A DNA stretch of 64,000 bases from an uncultured Lachnospiraceae bacterium (GCA_947626745.1 CANQTF010000005.1:1-64000), one strand, 5' to 3'; numbered from the stretch's first letter, positions 48,106 through 58,099 are shown. A program made the numbers and translations. The notes: a model not told the origin generated them from the sequence alone.

Positions 48106-49176
48106 GTGAAAAAAATATTAGTCGTTGACGACTCTGCACTCATGAGAAGAGTGCTGTGTGATATAATTGAAAGCGATGAGAGATTCCAGGTGGCGGACCG
48201 CGCCGTGAACGGCGTGGAGGCGCTGGAGCTTCTGACCAAAAATACATACGACGCGGTGGTGCTCGATGTCAACATGCCCCGGATGAACGGGCTGGAGCTG
48301 CTGAAGGAGCTGCAGAAGCGCAAGATCTCGGCAAGGGTCATGATGGCGAGCACGGACACGAAGGAGGGCGCGAAGACGACTCTGGACGCGTTGGAGTTAG
48401 GCGCGCTGGATTTCGTACATAAGCCGAACAACGCCATGGACTGCCGCACGGACGCTTTCAGGGATAAGATCCTGAATACGCTGTCGGTCGTGGTGGATTC
48501 CAAGATCTCTTCCTTCGGCAAAGCCTTTACGCTGGAGGAGCTCAAAACGTCCAAGAAGGTAGCCGAGCTGGTCGGCAGACATGCCTCGGCGGTGACCGGC
48601 AGTCGTATCGTGGCCCTTGCAAGTTCCACGGGCGGGCCGAAAGCGCTGCAGTCGGTCATTCCAAGGCTGCCTAAGAACCTGAAGGCGCCGGTGGTCATCG
48701 TGCAGCACATGCCGGCCGGATTCACGGCGTCGCTTGCCGAGAGATTGGATTCGCTGAGCGAGGTTTCTGTCAAGGAAGCGGCGGAAGGGGACGTTCTGGA
48801 AGCGGGGACCGTGTACATCGCCATGGGCGGCAGACACCTGAACATTCAGACGTCGGCGGGCAAGTGTACGATCCATTACACGGATCAGCCGACCAGGGAA
48901 GGGGTAAAGCCCTGCGCCAACTATATGTACGAATCCCTGATGGACAGCCGCTTTGACCAGATCGTGTGCGTTGTCATGACGGGTATGGGAGCGGACGGCA
49001 CGGAAGGGATCAAACATCTGAAAGAAAAGAAAAAGACTCATGTGATCGCGCAGGAAGCGAGCACGTGCGCGGTGTACGGTATGCCGAAGAGCGTTGTGAA
49101 CGCGGAACTGACGGATCAGATCGTACCGCTCGACCAGATCGCACAGGAAATCATAATGAACGTGGGGGTAAAATAA
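48106..49176 (+). CDS. cheB: Protein-glutamate methylesterase CheB
   Basis: REC domain plus 'ALASSTGGPKALQSVI', 'VIVQHMPAGFTASLAERLD'. Confidence 0.97.
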   Translation: MKKILVVDDSALMRRVLCDIIESDERFQVADRAVNGVEALELLTKNTYDAVVLDVNMPRMNGLELLKELQKRKISARVMMASTDTKEGAKTTLDALELGALDFVHKPNNAMDCRTDAFRDKILNTLSVVVDSKISSFGKAFTLEELKTSKKVAELVGRHASAVTGSRIVALASSTGGPKALQSVIPRLPKNLKAPVVIVQHMPAGFTASLAERLDSLSEVSVKEAAEGDVLEAGTVYIAMGGRHLNIQTSAGKCTIHYTDQPTREGVKPCANYMYESLMDSRFDQIVCVVMTGMGADGTEGIKHLKEKKKTHVIAQEASTCAVYGMPKSVVNAELTDQIVPLDQIAQEIIMNVGVK

Positions 49177-49177
49177 C

Positions 49178-51295
49178 ATGGATGTAAGTCAGTATCTCGA
49201 AATTTTCCTTGATGAAACAAGTGAACATCTGCAGAACCTGAACACGCAGATCCTCGCATTGGAACAGGATCCGGGCAACATGGATACCATCAATGAGATA
49301 TTCCGTGCGGCGCACTCGCTGAAGGGTATGGCGGGCACGATGGGTTATAAGAGGATGCAGAATCTGACCCATGATATGGAGAACGTGTTCTCCGAGGTCC
49401 GCAACGGCAACATTACCGTAAAGGCGAGCATGATCGACGTGCTGTTCCAGTGTCTTGACGCGCTGGAGGAGTACACCACCAATATCCGCGAGAATGCTGA
49501 CGAGGGAACGAACGATAACGAGCCTCTGATCAAACAGCTCAACGATATCCTAAACGGCGGGGACGGCGGCGAAGAGGAAGCTGCCGCGCCCAAGCAGGAG
49601 GAGGAAGCGCCGGCGGAGGCGGCGGCCCCGTCCGGAGCAAACGGCGACAAGAAATGGCTGGATATCAAACTCGGCGATTCCGAGCGGAGCGTTCTGAAGG
49701 GGGCCATCGAGGAAGGCAAGAAGGTGTACGGCCTGACCGTCAAGGTACAGGAGTCCTGTATCCTGAAAGCGGCGCGCGCGTTCCTTGTGTTCAAGGCGAT
49801 CGAGGAGACCAGTGAGATCCTCCTCTCCAATCCGTCCGCACAGGACATCGAAGATGAAAAATTCGAGCTGGATTTCAGCCTGATCGTCATTTCGGGCGCG
49901 GAGCTGGATCAGGTGATCGCGGCTGCCAAGAATGTGTCCGAGATCGAGGACGTCATCGGCGGCGTGGTAGATCCCGACAGCGCGGCGACGCCGGCGGAGG
50001 AGGCCGAGCCCGCCAAGGCGGAGGAGACGAAGCCCGCGGCGGCGGAGAAGAAAGCGCCCGCCCCCGCTGCAAGCACACCGGCGGCATCGGCGGCGTCCGG
50101 CAAGAAGAACGACGAGAAGAAGCCCGGCGCAAACAAGCCGGTGGTCAACAGGACCGTCAGGGTGGATATCGAGAAGCTGGATACGCTGATGAATCTGGTC
50201 AGCGAGCTTATCATTGCGAAGAACTCTCTCGTATCGGCATCGGCGGCGTCCGGCACGTCGAGCACGGCCGTGAACGAGCAGATCGAATATCTGGAGAGCG
50301 TTACGACGTCCCTGCATGAGTCGGTTATGAAAGTGCGTATGGTGCCTATCGAGAGCACGGTGAGCAAATTCCCGCGTATGGTCCGCGACCTGCAGAAGAA
50401 GCTGGGCAAGAAGATGGAGCTGTATATGTCCGGTGAGGAGACGGAGCTTGACCGTACCGTGGTCGATGAGATCGGCGACCCGCTGATGCATCTGCTCCGC
50501 AACTCCGCAGACCACGGTCTGGAGTCCGCCGAGGTCCGTAAGGAGAGAGGCAAGCCGGAGGTCGGCTCGATCTTCCTCGACGCCTATCAGGACGGCAATA
50601 ACGTTATCATTGAGGTGCGGGACGACGGTAACGGTATCGACACACAGGCGGTCAGGAACAAAGCTATCGAAAAAGGCATCATCACGCCCGAACAGGCTGA
50701 GAATATGAGCGAGAAGGACAGCATCGACCTGCTGTTCCACGCGGGCTTTTCCACGGCGAAGGTGGTATCCGACGTATCGGGCCGCGGCGTTGGTCTGGAT
50801 GTGGTGAAATCCAAGATCGAGGCGCTGAGCGGTGAGGTAGAAGTAAAGAGCAAGCTGGGTGAGGGAAGTTCGTGGATCATCAGGCTGCCTCTGACCTTGG
50901 CGATCATTCAGGCTCTTATGGTGGACATCGGCAACGAGAAGTACGCGATCTCACTGGGCTCTATCCAGACGATCGAGGATATCGCTCCGTCCGAGGTAAA
51001 ATTCGTTCAGGCGAAGGAAGTGATCCAGCTTCGTGACCTTGTCATCCCGCTGATCCGTCTCAACGAGATCCTTGACGTGGAGAGCAAGAAGGACCCCAAC
51101 GACAATCTTGTTGTCGTTGTCGTCAAGAAGGGCGACAAGCAGGCCGGCCTCGTGGTGGACGAACTGATCGGCCAGCAGGAGATCGTTATCAAGTCTCTTG
51201 GCAAATATATCAGCAAGTGCAAGATCATCAGCGGCGCGACCGTTCTCGGCGACGGCGAGGTAGCGCTGATTCTCGACGCCAACACATTGATCTAA
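49178..51295 (+). CDS. cheA: Chemotaxis histidine kinase CheA
   Basis: HPt 'FRAAHSLKGMAGTMG', kinase 'LLRNSADHGLE', CheW-like C-terminus. Confidence 0.98.
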   Translation: MDVSQYLEIFLDETSEHLQNLNTQILALEQDPGNMDTINEIFRAAHSLKGMAGTMGYKRMQNLTHDMENVFSEVRNGNITVKASMIDVLFQCLDALEEYTTNIRENADEGTNDNEPLIKQLNDILNGGDGGEEEAAAPKQEEEAPAEAAAPSGANGDKKWLDIKLGDSERSVLKGAIEEGKKVYGLTVKVQESCILKAARAFLVFKAIEETSEILLSNPSAQDIEDEKFELDFSLIVISGAELDQVIAAAKNVSEIEDVIGGVVDPDSAATPAEEAEPAKAEETKPAAAEKKAPAPAASTPAASAASGKKNDEKKPGANKPVVNRTVRVDIEKLDTLMNLVSELIIAKNSLVSASAASGTSSTAVNEQIEYLESVTTSLHESVMKVRMVPIESTVSKFPRMVRDLQKKLGKKMELYMSGEETELDRTVVDEIGDPLMHLLRNSADHGLESAEVRKERGKPEVGSIFLDAYQDGNNVIIEVRDDGNGIDTQAVRNKAIEKGIITPEQAENMSEKDSIDLLFHAGFSTAKVVSDVSGRGVGLDVVKSKIEALSGEVEVKSKLGEGSSWIIRLPLTLAIIQALMVDIGNEKYAISLGSIQTIEDIAPSEVKFVQAKEVIQLRDLVIPLIRLNEILDVESKKDPNDNLVVVVVKKGDKQAGLVVDELIGQQEIVIKSLGKYISKCKIISGATVLGDGEVALILDANTLI

Positions 51296-51316
51296 GCAGA
51301 GGAGGGACAGGGACAT

Positions 51317-51772
51317 ATGGATACAGAATTGAAGACAGTCGGAGAAACCACACAGTTCATTGTGATCAAGCTGGGCGATGAACAGTACGGTATTGATATC
51401 AAATATATAGACAATATTGTCAGGATGCAGCATATCACGAGAGTGCCGAAGGTGGACGCTTACTTAAAGGGCGTGATCAATCTGCGCGGCGAGGTCATTC
51501 CGGTCATGAGTATCCGCATCAAAATGGGTTTGGAGCCGGATGTGGAGACGAAATCCAGCCGGATCATTATCCTGAAAATGGAGCAGCAGGGCACGATCGG
51601 CGTGATCGTCGATGAAGTCAAGGAAGTCGTTACGCTGGAGAACGATCAGATCGAGAAGATGGCTTACGACTCCAAGGACGACAAGAACAGCTTCCTGTGC
51701 GGGATCGGCAAGTGCGACGGCGGGCTGATCTCTCTGCTGGATCTGAATTCCGTAGTACTTGAAAACGTTTAG
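51317..51772 (+). CDS. cheW: Chemotaxis coupling protein CheW
   Basis: 'QFIVIKLGDEQYGIDIKYIDNIVRMQHITRVPKVDAYLKGVINLRGEVIPV'. Confidence 0.98.
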   Translation: MDTELKTVGETTQFIVIKLGDEQYGIDIKYIDNIVRMQHITRVPKVDAYLKGVINLRGEVIPVMSIRIKMGLEPDVETKSSRIIILKMEQQGTIGVIVDEVKEVVTLENDQIEKMAYDSKDDKNSFLCGIGKCDGGLISLLDLNSVVLENV

Positions 51773-51783
51773 GAGGTTTCACT

Positions 51784-52398
51784 GTGAGTGACATGACCGT
51801 GGAAAAAATGTCGGATGAGTATTTCGACGTTTTGAAGGAGATAGGCAATATCGGAGCGGGCAACGCCACCACTGCGCTGGCGCAGATGATGCAGTGCAAG
51901 GTAGATATGTCCGTTCCGCAGGTTAGACTGCTGGAATTTAAAGAAATGGGCGAGATGATGGGCGGCGAGGAGACGATCATGGCCGGCATCTATCTCGGCA
52001 TAGAGGGGGACATCACGGGAAGCATCATGTTCCTGTTGGAGAAACAGGCGGCCAGACATCTCGTGAGCAAGCTGATGGGTATGCAGATGGAAGGGGAGGA
52101 GTTCTCCGAAATGGAGTTTTCCGCCCTTAAGGAAGTGGGGAATATCATCACGGGCGCATACCTGAATTCCCTGTCAACACTGACCAATCTTGTGATCTAT
52201 CCGTCCGTCCCCGATCTGACCGTGGACATGGCGGGCGCTATCTTAAGCGTGCCGGCGATCCAGTTCGGTGAGCTGGGCGACAAGATGCTTTTGATCCAGA
52301 CGCAGTTTTTTGACGAAAATGTTTTGGACGGGTATTTCATTCTTGTCCCGGATCTGGATTCCTACGGCAAGATATTGTCGGCATTGGGAATCGCTTAA
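51784..52398 (+). CDS. cheC: CheY-P phosphatase CheC
   Basis: 'LKEIGNIGAGNATTALAQMM', 'LKEVGNIITGAYLNSLSTLT'. Confidence 0.96.
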   Translation: MSDMTVEKMSDEYFDVLKEIGNIGAGNATTALAQMMQCKVDMSVPQVRLLEFKEMGEMMGGEETIMAGIYLGIEGDITGSIMFLLEKQAARHLVSKLMGMQMEGEEFSEMEFSALKEVGNIITGAYLNSLSTLTNLVIYPSVPDLTVDMAGAILSVPAIQFGELGDKMLLIQTQFFDENVLDGYFILVPDLDSYGKILSALGIA

Positions 52399-52452
52399 AG
52401 TGTGCGGTTACTGTAAGAACAGATCGAGAAGTGTAACGGGAGATGTCAGATT

Positions 52453-52938
52453 ATGGGCAATTTGATAAAGGTCGGTATGGCCGATTTGAATGTGTGCATC
52501 AGTCCTGACAGCATCACAACCTTGGGACTGGGTTCCTGTGTGGGAATCGCTATCCGCGATCCGGTGACGAAGATAGGCGGCCTTGCGCATATCATGCTGC
52601 CGGACAGCACCTCTATCCGCAACAACACCAACATTCCGAAGTTCGCGGATACCGGTATAGAGGAGCTTGTACGCCGGGTGGTGGCCAAAGGGGCGAGCCG
52701 CGGGCGTCTTGTCGCCAAGATCGCGGGCGGCGCGCAGATGTTCGCATTTCAGAGCAAAAACGATATGGTCCGCGTAGGGGAGAGAAACGTACAGGCGACC
52801 AAGCAGAAGCTGGCGCAGCTTAAGATCCCCATTTTGGCGGAGGACACGGGTAAGAATTACGGCCGGACCGTTATTTTCTACCCGGAGACGGGAGATTTCG
52901 TGATCCGCGCCGTGGGGAAACCGGAAAGCGTGATCTAG
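52453..52938 (+). CDS. cheD: Chemoreceptor glutamine deamidase CheD
   Basis: 'LGLGSCVGIAIRDPVTKIGGLAHIMLPDS'. Confidence 0.97.
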   Translation: MGNLIKVGMADLNVCISPDSITTLGLGSCVGIAIRDPVTKIGGLAHIMLPDSTSIRNNTNIPKFADTGIEELVRRVVAKGASRGRLVAKIAGGAQMFAFQSKNDMVRVGERNVQATKQKLAQLKIPILAEDTGKNYGRTVIFYPETGDFVIRAVGKPESVI

Positions 52939-52969
52939 CGGACCGCGGATACAATGGAAGGATCAGAAA

Positions 52970-53386
52970 GTGGATTATGAAGCGGTAAATACCGACGGGG
53001 AAGAGGTCATCGCAGACGACGTCGGTGCGGAAAATGCGGGAGAAGAGGAAAACGCCCGTACAGAGACGCCGCGCGAGCGGAAGGCCAGAGAAGAACGGGA
53101 GGCAAGAGAGCGGGCGCTCCGCGCCAAAAGGCGCAGGCTGATTCCGCCTTTTGTCATGTTGTCCGCAGGGGCGGTCACGAGCATTACGATGCGTCTCCTG
53201 CACTATGAGACGAAGACGATGCTGATCATCCTGCTGTGCGTCCTGATCGGCTTCTATATGGCGGGAGACGTGATCAGATATATGCTGGATAAGTTTGAGC
53301 AGCAGATCGAGGCGGCCGGCATGGAAGAAGGCGAGGTCATCGAGAAGGAGCTCGCGGAAGAGGACGGCGCACAGCGGCGGCCTTAA
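52970..53386 (+). CDS. Uncharacterised membrane protein between cheD and sigD
   Basis: Acidic N-terminus, Arg-rich segment, two hydrophobic helices. Confidence 0.7.
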   Translation: MDYEAVNTDGEEVIADDVGAENAGEEENARTETPRERKAREEREARERALRAKRRRLIPPFVMLSAGAVTSITMRLLHYETKTMLIILLCVLIGFYMAGDVIRYMLDKFEQQIEAAGMEEGEVIEKELAEEDGAQRRP

Positions 53387-53410
53387 CGGTCGTATCATGG
53401 AAAAGGATAA

Positions 53411-54202
53411 ATGGGAACGCATATGGACGAAGCGGGCAGAAAGAAACTCTGGGAGCAGTATGCGAAGACGAGATCCCCGGAGATCAGGGAAAACATCATA
53501 TTGGAGTATGCGCCCCTCGTCAAGGTGGTGGCGGGCCGGCTGAGCATGTACCTCGGCTATAATGTGGAATATGAGGATCTGGTGAGTTACGGCATTTTCG
53601 GACTGATCGATGCGATCGACAAGTTTGATTTCCTGAAGGATGTCAAGTTCGAGACATATGCGAGTCTGCGGATACGGGGCGCGATCCTTGACCAGATCCG
53701 CAAGATGGACTGGATCCCGCGGACGATCAGACAGAAGCAGAAGAGGATCGACGCGGTGATCAAGGATATCGAGGTGCGGTGCGGCAGAAACGCCACGGAC
53801 GGCGAGATCGCCGAGGGACTGGGTATCTCGGACGAGGAATATCTGGACTGGCAGTCCCAGATGAAGGTGACGAACGTGGTGTCGCTCAACGAATTTCTGG
53901 AGCAGGGCAGCGAAGTGCCGAACGAGGCGGGCCACACGAAGAGCACACAGTTCGACAGCCCGGAGGAAGTGCTGGAGCGCGATGAACTGAAGAAGAAGCT
54001 GGCGGAGGCGCTGGAGATCCTGACCGAGAAGGAGCGCAAGGTCATCGTGCTGTATTATTATGAGGAACTCACGCTGAAAGAGATCAGCAATATACTTGAG
54101 GTGTCCGAGTCGAGGATATCGCAGCTTCACACGAGGGCCCTGCAGAAGATGAAATCCAAGCTGGGCAGCTATATCGGAATCCTGACGGAAGCGGGGCAGT
54201 AG
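53411..54202 (+). CDS. sigD: RNA polymerase sigma-28 factor (SigD/FliA)
   Basis: 'EYEDLVSYGIFGLIDAIDKFD', 'FETYASLRIRGAILDQIRKMDWIPRTIRQK'. Confidence 0.97.
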   Translation: MGTHMDEAGRKKLWEQYAKTRSPEIRENIILEYAPLVKVVAGRLSMYLGYNVEYEDLVSYGIFGLIDAIDKFDFLKDVKFETYASLRIRGAILDQIRKMDWIPRTIRQKQKRIDAVIKDIEVRCGRNATDGEIAEGLGISDEEYLDWQSQMKVTNVVSLNEFLEQGSEVPNEAGHTKSTQFDSPEEVLERDELKKKLAEALEILTEKERKVIVLYYYEELTLKEISNILEVSESRISQLHTRALQKMKSKLGSYIGILTEAGQ

Positions 54203-54208
54203 GCGGAA

Positions 54209-55804
54209 ATGGGGAAAAACGGATATTTCAGATTGATCAACGGGGAGAACAGCACGAGCATCAGGCTGATCCCGCCGAAGGAAGGCGGCAGACCGCTTCA
54301 CATCAATGATGTGATCGAATATATGACGATGAAGGACTACGCCTGTGATCTTCCCGCGCTGCGGCGCGCGGTGGAAGCCTCCGCCGCGGAGGAGACGACG
54401 TTCGTCATCGACCAGAATAAAAGGTATCCCGAACGGGAATGTTATAAGCTGACGATCGAGCCGGACAAGATGCGGGCGAGTGCAAGATTTTATGCGGCGT
54501 CCGAAGGAGCGGAGGAGCTGACGGCGGACGAGATCGTGCATGATCTGGAGGCCAAGGGCATCGTGAACGGCGTGAAACGGGACGCGATCGAGGCTTATGT
54601 GCAGGACAGGGAGTACTGCGAGGATATCCTGCTGGCGGAGGGCGAGCCGCCCGTACAGGGAAAGGACGCCTGCATCGAATACCGCTTCAATACGGACAAG
54701 AAGGCAAGGCCCACATTGAAGGAAGACGGCAGTGTGGATTTCTTCCATTTGAACATACTGAACCACTGTGCAAAGGGGGACGTTCTGGCGATCCTGCACC
54801 CGGAGGAGCCGGGAACGGACGGCAGCGACATCTTCGGCGGGCGCATCAGACCTGCAGACGTGAAGACGATGTCCCTCAAATACGGCAAGAACATTGAGAA
54901 GTCCGAGGACGGCATGACGCTCACATCTATGGTGGACGGCCATGTGGAGCTTGTGGAGAGCCAGGTCTTCGTCTCGGATATGCTGATCGTGGAGAACGTG
55001 GATAACGCCACGGGGAACATAGAGTATGAGGGCAGCGTGCAGGTCAACGGCAACGTGGCCACGAACTTTTCCGTGAAAGCGCACGGCGATATCATCGTCA
55101 ACGGCGTCGTGGAGGGCGCGCAGCTGCAGGCGGACGGCAATATCGTTATCGCCAGAGGCATGAACGGCATGGGAAAGGGCAGCCTGTACGCCAAGGGCAA
55201 CATTATAGCGAAATTCCTGGAGAATGCCACGGCACAGGCGGACGGCTATGTCGCTTCGGAGTCTATCCTGCACAGTAAGATCATGGCCGGCAGCGAGGTG
55301 AACGTGGACGGCAAGCGCGGGTTCATCACCGGCGGCAGGGTGAGCGCGGCGGGCGGTATCAATGTCAAGACGCTGGGCTCGGAGATGGGCGCGGACACCG
55401 TTGTGGAGGTGGGCGCAGACCCCAAGGTCAAGGCGCGCATCGCACAGCTGGAGAAGCAGATCGAGGAAGATACGAAGACGCTGAAGACGGTGCAGCCCGT
55501 GCTGACGGCCGCGATGCAGAAGATCAAGCAGGGCGTCAAGATGAGTCCGGATCAGGTGAAGCAGATCCAGGCGCTGAATGTGACGGCGCAGCAGAAGAGC
55601 GCGGCGCTCAAAGCAGGGGAGGCCGAGCTGCAGGAGCTGAAGGAACAGGCCGGCAGCACGACCGAGGCGCAGATCAAGGTGAGGGGCATGGTGTATCCCG
55701 GCACGAAGATCTGTATAGACGACGTTTCGATGACCGTGCAGAAGGCTCTGCATTACTGCCGGTTTGTCAAAGAGCGCGGCGACGTGAAGATGGCGCCGCT
55801 GTAG
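54209..55804 (+). CDS. FapA family protein (DUF342)
   Basis: 'VEYRFNTDKKARPTLKEDGSVDFFHLN'-type N-domain and beta-helix 'GSVQVNGNVATNFSVKAHGDIIVNGVVEGAQLQADGNIVIARGM'. Confidence 0.92.
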   Translation: MGKNGYFRLINGENSTSIRLIPPKEGGRPLHINDVIEYMTMKDYACDLPALRRAVEASAAEETTFVIDQNKRYPERECYKLTIEPDKMRASARFYAASEGAEELTADEIVHDLEAKGIVNGVKRDAIEAYVQDREYCEDILLAEGEPPVQGKDACIEYRFNTDKKARPTLKEDGSVDFFHLNILNHCAKGDVLAILHPEEPGTDGSDIFGGRIRPADVKTMSLKYGKNIEKSEDGMTLTSMVDGHVELVESQVFVSDMLIVENVDNATGNIEYEGSVQVNGNVATNFSVKAHGDIIVNGVVEGAQLQADGNIVIARGMNGMGKGSLYAKGNIIAKFLENATAQADGYVASESILHSKIMAGSEVNVDGKRGFITGGRVSAAGGINVKTLGSEMGADTVVEVGADPKVKARIAQLEKQIEEDTKTLKTVQPVLTAAMQKIKQGVKMSPDQVKQIQALNVTAQQKSAALKAGEAELQELKEQAGSTTEAQIKVRGMVYPGTKICIDDVSMTVQKALHYCRFVKERGDVKMAPL

Positions 55805-55839
55805 GGGCATTTCATATCTTATATATGGAGGTGTGTTGA

Positions 55840-56157
55840 ATGGCGATCGGATTTGTGGAGATGCAGGGACAGGTCACGCGCGCGCAGGATTTCACGGCGA
55901 TCAAGCACAATGAAGACACGAAGGCCATGGTGGAGCAGTCGAACTTCGGCCAGCAGATGACGAAGCAGGTAGACCGGCAGGTCAACAGGGTCAATGAGGG
56001 AAAACAGCCCGAATACCAGGAGCATAAGTTTGACGCCAAGGACAAAGGGAGCAACGAGTATCACGGCGACGGCGGCAGATCCAGAAAACAGAAGCCGGGG
56101 ACAAACCCTGACGGCAAAGTGCTTATGAAAAAGTCGCAAATCGATTTCACCGTGTAG
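55840..56157 (+). CDS. Uncharacterised small protein in fla/che cluster
   Basis: Intact ORF with RBS ggaggtg; charged, no TM. Confidence 0.75.
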   Translation: MAIGFVEMQGQVTRAQDFTAIKHNEDTKAMVEQSNFGQQMTKQVDRQVNRVNEGKQPEYQEHKFDAKDKGSNEYHGDGGRSRKQKPGTNPDGKVLMKKSQIDFTV

Positions 56158-56209
56158 CGGGTCCGGAGTCATGGAGAGCGGCGAGGAATAAGGGAAGGAA
56201 CGGACGAGG

Positions 56210-57340
56210 ATGAGTGCAACGGAGATCGTTTTGATCGTGATCGGCGCAGTGATCTTCCTGCTGGGATATCTGATGCCCGCGCGGAAGAAGGAGACAGACG
56301 AAGAGGTACAACTGATCAGCGAGGACGAAGTCAGGAAGATGATCTCTTCCGAGGTGGAGCAGGTCAAGGGCAAGATCGAGGACATTGTGGACGAGACCGT
56401 CAATTACTCGATCGAGCGCGCGGAGCGCGCTATGGAGCGCGTGACGAATGAGAAGATCATGGCGGTCAACGAATATTCCGACACGGTTCTGGAGGAGATC
56501 AACAAGAATCACAAGGAAGTCGTATTTCTGTACGATATGCTGAACGACAAGCATGATAATCTGATGTCCACGATCAATGAGGCGGCGTCCCTTGCGGATG
56601 ACATCAAACAGACCGTCAAGGACGCGGAGCTCACGGCTGCGGAGGCGGCGGACAAGATCGACGCGGTGCTGCAGGCGGCCGACGATGCGGCGGATATCAT
56701 CAAGGACGCGGAGGATGCGGCGGCACAGGCGCAGGATGCCGTGCGCTCCGCCGTAAGGACGGCGGACAGCGGACTTGCGTCCCTGCAGAGCGCCCAGCCC
56801 TATCATGAGGACGTGGTGCGGGAAGTGGAGGAGGCGCTTGCCGACGGGCCGCAGCCGTCGGTTGCGGTGCAGGAAGACGAGCCTGTCCTCGCCGATGCGT
56901 CAGCCATTATAGGAGCTGTGGAGACGCCGGAGGAGGCCGACCGGGTCGACGCGGAAGAACAGCCGGACTTCTCGCCGATCAAACCGAGGCGGGTGGAGAT
57001 CATTCATCAGCCCGAGGCCGATTACGTGGCCGACGATACGCCGGAAATGTCCACCAGCGAGGCGTTTGCCAGCATGGGCTTCTTCCCCCAGAGGGCGGGA
57101 ACGTCCGCGGAATCGGGCAGAAAGACCAGAACAAGAAGAAGCTCCAGAAGGGAGCGGGCGCAGGAGAGCGCGGCTTCCGTTGACATACAGTTTGCACAGG
57201 AAGAGAACAACGGGCGCAACAGCAACGAGAGGATATTGGAGCTGCACAAGGCGGGCAAGTCCAACATGGCGATCGCCAAGGAACTGGGCTTGGGACTGGG
57301 TGAAGTAAAGCTGGTCATCGACCTGTTTGAAGGCATGTAG
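56210..57340 (+). CDS. SwrB/DUF6115-like membrane-anchored coiled-coil protein with C-terminal HTH-like motif
   Basis: N-terminal TM, coiled coil, 'ERILELHKAGKSNMAIAKELGLGLGEVKLVIDLFEGM'; position between sigD and rpsB. Confidence 0.7.
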   Translation: MSATEIVLIVIGAVIFLLGYLMPARKKETDEEVQLISEDEVRKMISSEVEQVKGKIEDIVDETVNYSIERAERAMERVTNEKIMAVNEYSDTVLEEINKNHKEVVFLYDMLNDKHDNLMSTINEAASLADDIKQTVKDAELTAAEAADKIDAVLQAADDAADIIKDAEDAAAQAQDAVRSAVRTADSGLASLQSAQPYHEDVVREVEEALADGPQPSVAVQEDEPVLADASAIIGAVETPEEADRVDAEEQPDFSPIKPRRVEIIHQPEADYVADDTPEMSTSEAFASMGFFPQRAGTSAESGRKTRTRRSSRRERAQESAASVDIQFAQEENNGRNSNERILELHKAGKSNMAIAKELGLGLGEVKLVIDLFEGM

Positions 57341-57369
57341 CGATACGGCGGCCGATAAGGGTGACGATT

Positions 57370-58044
57370 ATGGAACGGAAATATTATTTGCGTGGTCTGG
57401 GACTTGGCATCGTGGTAACGGCGGTTATCATGGGCGTGGCGCTGTCGGGCGGCAGAAAGATGACGGACGATGAGATCATCGCCAGAGCGAAAGAGCTGGG
57501 GCTGGTGGAAAATACGGTGCTGGCGGACGGCGGGGACACGGAACAGGCTGCGGAAGAGCAGAGCGGACTGCCGGAGGATACGGCTTTGGCTGCGCCGCAG
57601 GAGACTGCGGAAGATCTTGATATAACAGACGTTACGGAATCTGCGGACGATCCGGCAGAAGCGGCGCAGGAACAGGAAGAGCCGATGCCGGCAGAAGACG
57701 GAGCTGTGCCGCAGGAGGAGGCCCTTCCCGAAGACGGGGAGGCGGTCCCGGGCGATCAGTACGCGACGCCGGGTGCGCCGCAGGAGGCGGATATCTCTGA
57801 CGCTGCGCCGGAGACGCCGGACGCATCCTCCGGTGTCGAGAAGGTGATCGTCATCAACAGCGGCGACGGTTCCTATACGGTGGCGAAGAAGCTGGAGGCG
57901 GCGGGCGTAGTGACCTCCGCGAAGAATTTCGACACCTTTCTGTGTGCCAACGGCTATGATAAGAGGCTGCGCACGGGAGAATTTTCGATTCCTGCGGATG
58001 CCAGCGACGAGCAGATCGCGCGTATCGTGACCGGCGCGGAGTGA
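57370..58044 (+). CDS. Membrane-anchored protein with MltG-like LysM-type domain, no transglycosylase domain
   Basis: N-terminal TM, acidic linker, 'GDGSYTVAKKLEAAGVVTSAKNFDTFLCANGYDKRLRTGEFSIPADASDEQIARIV'. Confidence 0.7.
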   Translation: MERKYYLRGLGLGIVVTAVIMGVALSGGRKMTDDEIIARAKELGLVENTVLADGGDTEQAAEEQSGLPEDTALAAPQETAEDLDITDVTESADDPAEAAQEQEEPMPAEDGAVPQEEALPEDGEAVPGDQYATPGAPQEADISDAAPETPDASSGVEKVIVINSGDGSYTVAKKLEAAGVVTSAKNFDTFLCANGYDKRLRTGEFSIPADASDEQIARIVTGAE

Positions 58045-58071
58045 TGAGGCCGAAATACGGTGAAATATATG

Positions 58072-58099
58072 AAAAACCCCTTGCAAAAGGGGTTTTTTT
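58072..58099 (+). terminator. Strong intrinsic terminator ending fla/che region
   Basis: aaaaaccccttgcaaaaggggttttttt. Confidence 0.92.

Noticed and set aside
52871-55810. 979-aa minus-strand ORF (and other long antisense ORFs, e.g. 32455..34503, 3391..4755, 60994..62577)
   Set aside because: Mirror ORFs of strongly supported plus-strand genes; Arg/His/Leu-rich composition typical of antisense frames in GC-rich DNA.
57351-57358. GCCGATAA, a perfect sigma-28 -10-like element before the MltG-LysM-like gene
   Set aside because: No TAAA-like -35 at 14-16 nt upstream, and it overlaps the likely ribosome-binding region of the next gene.
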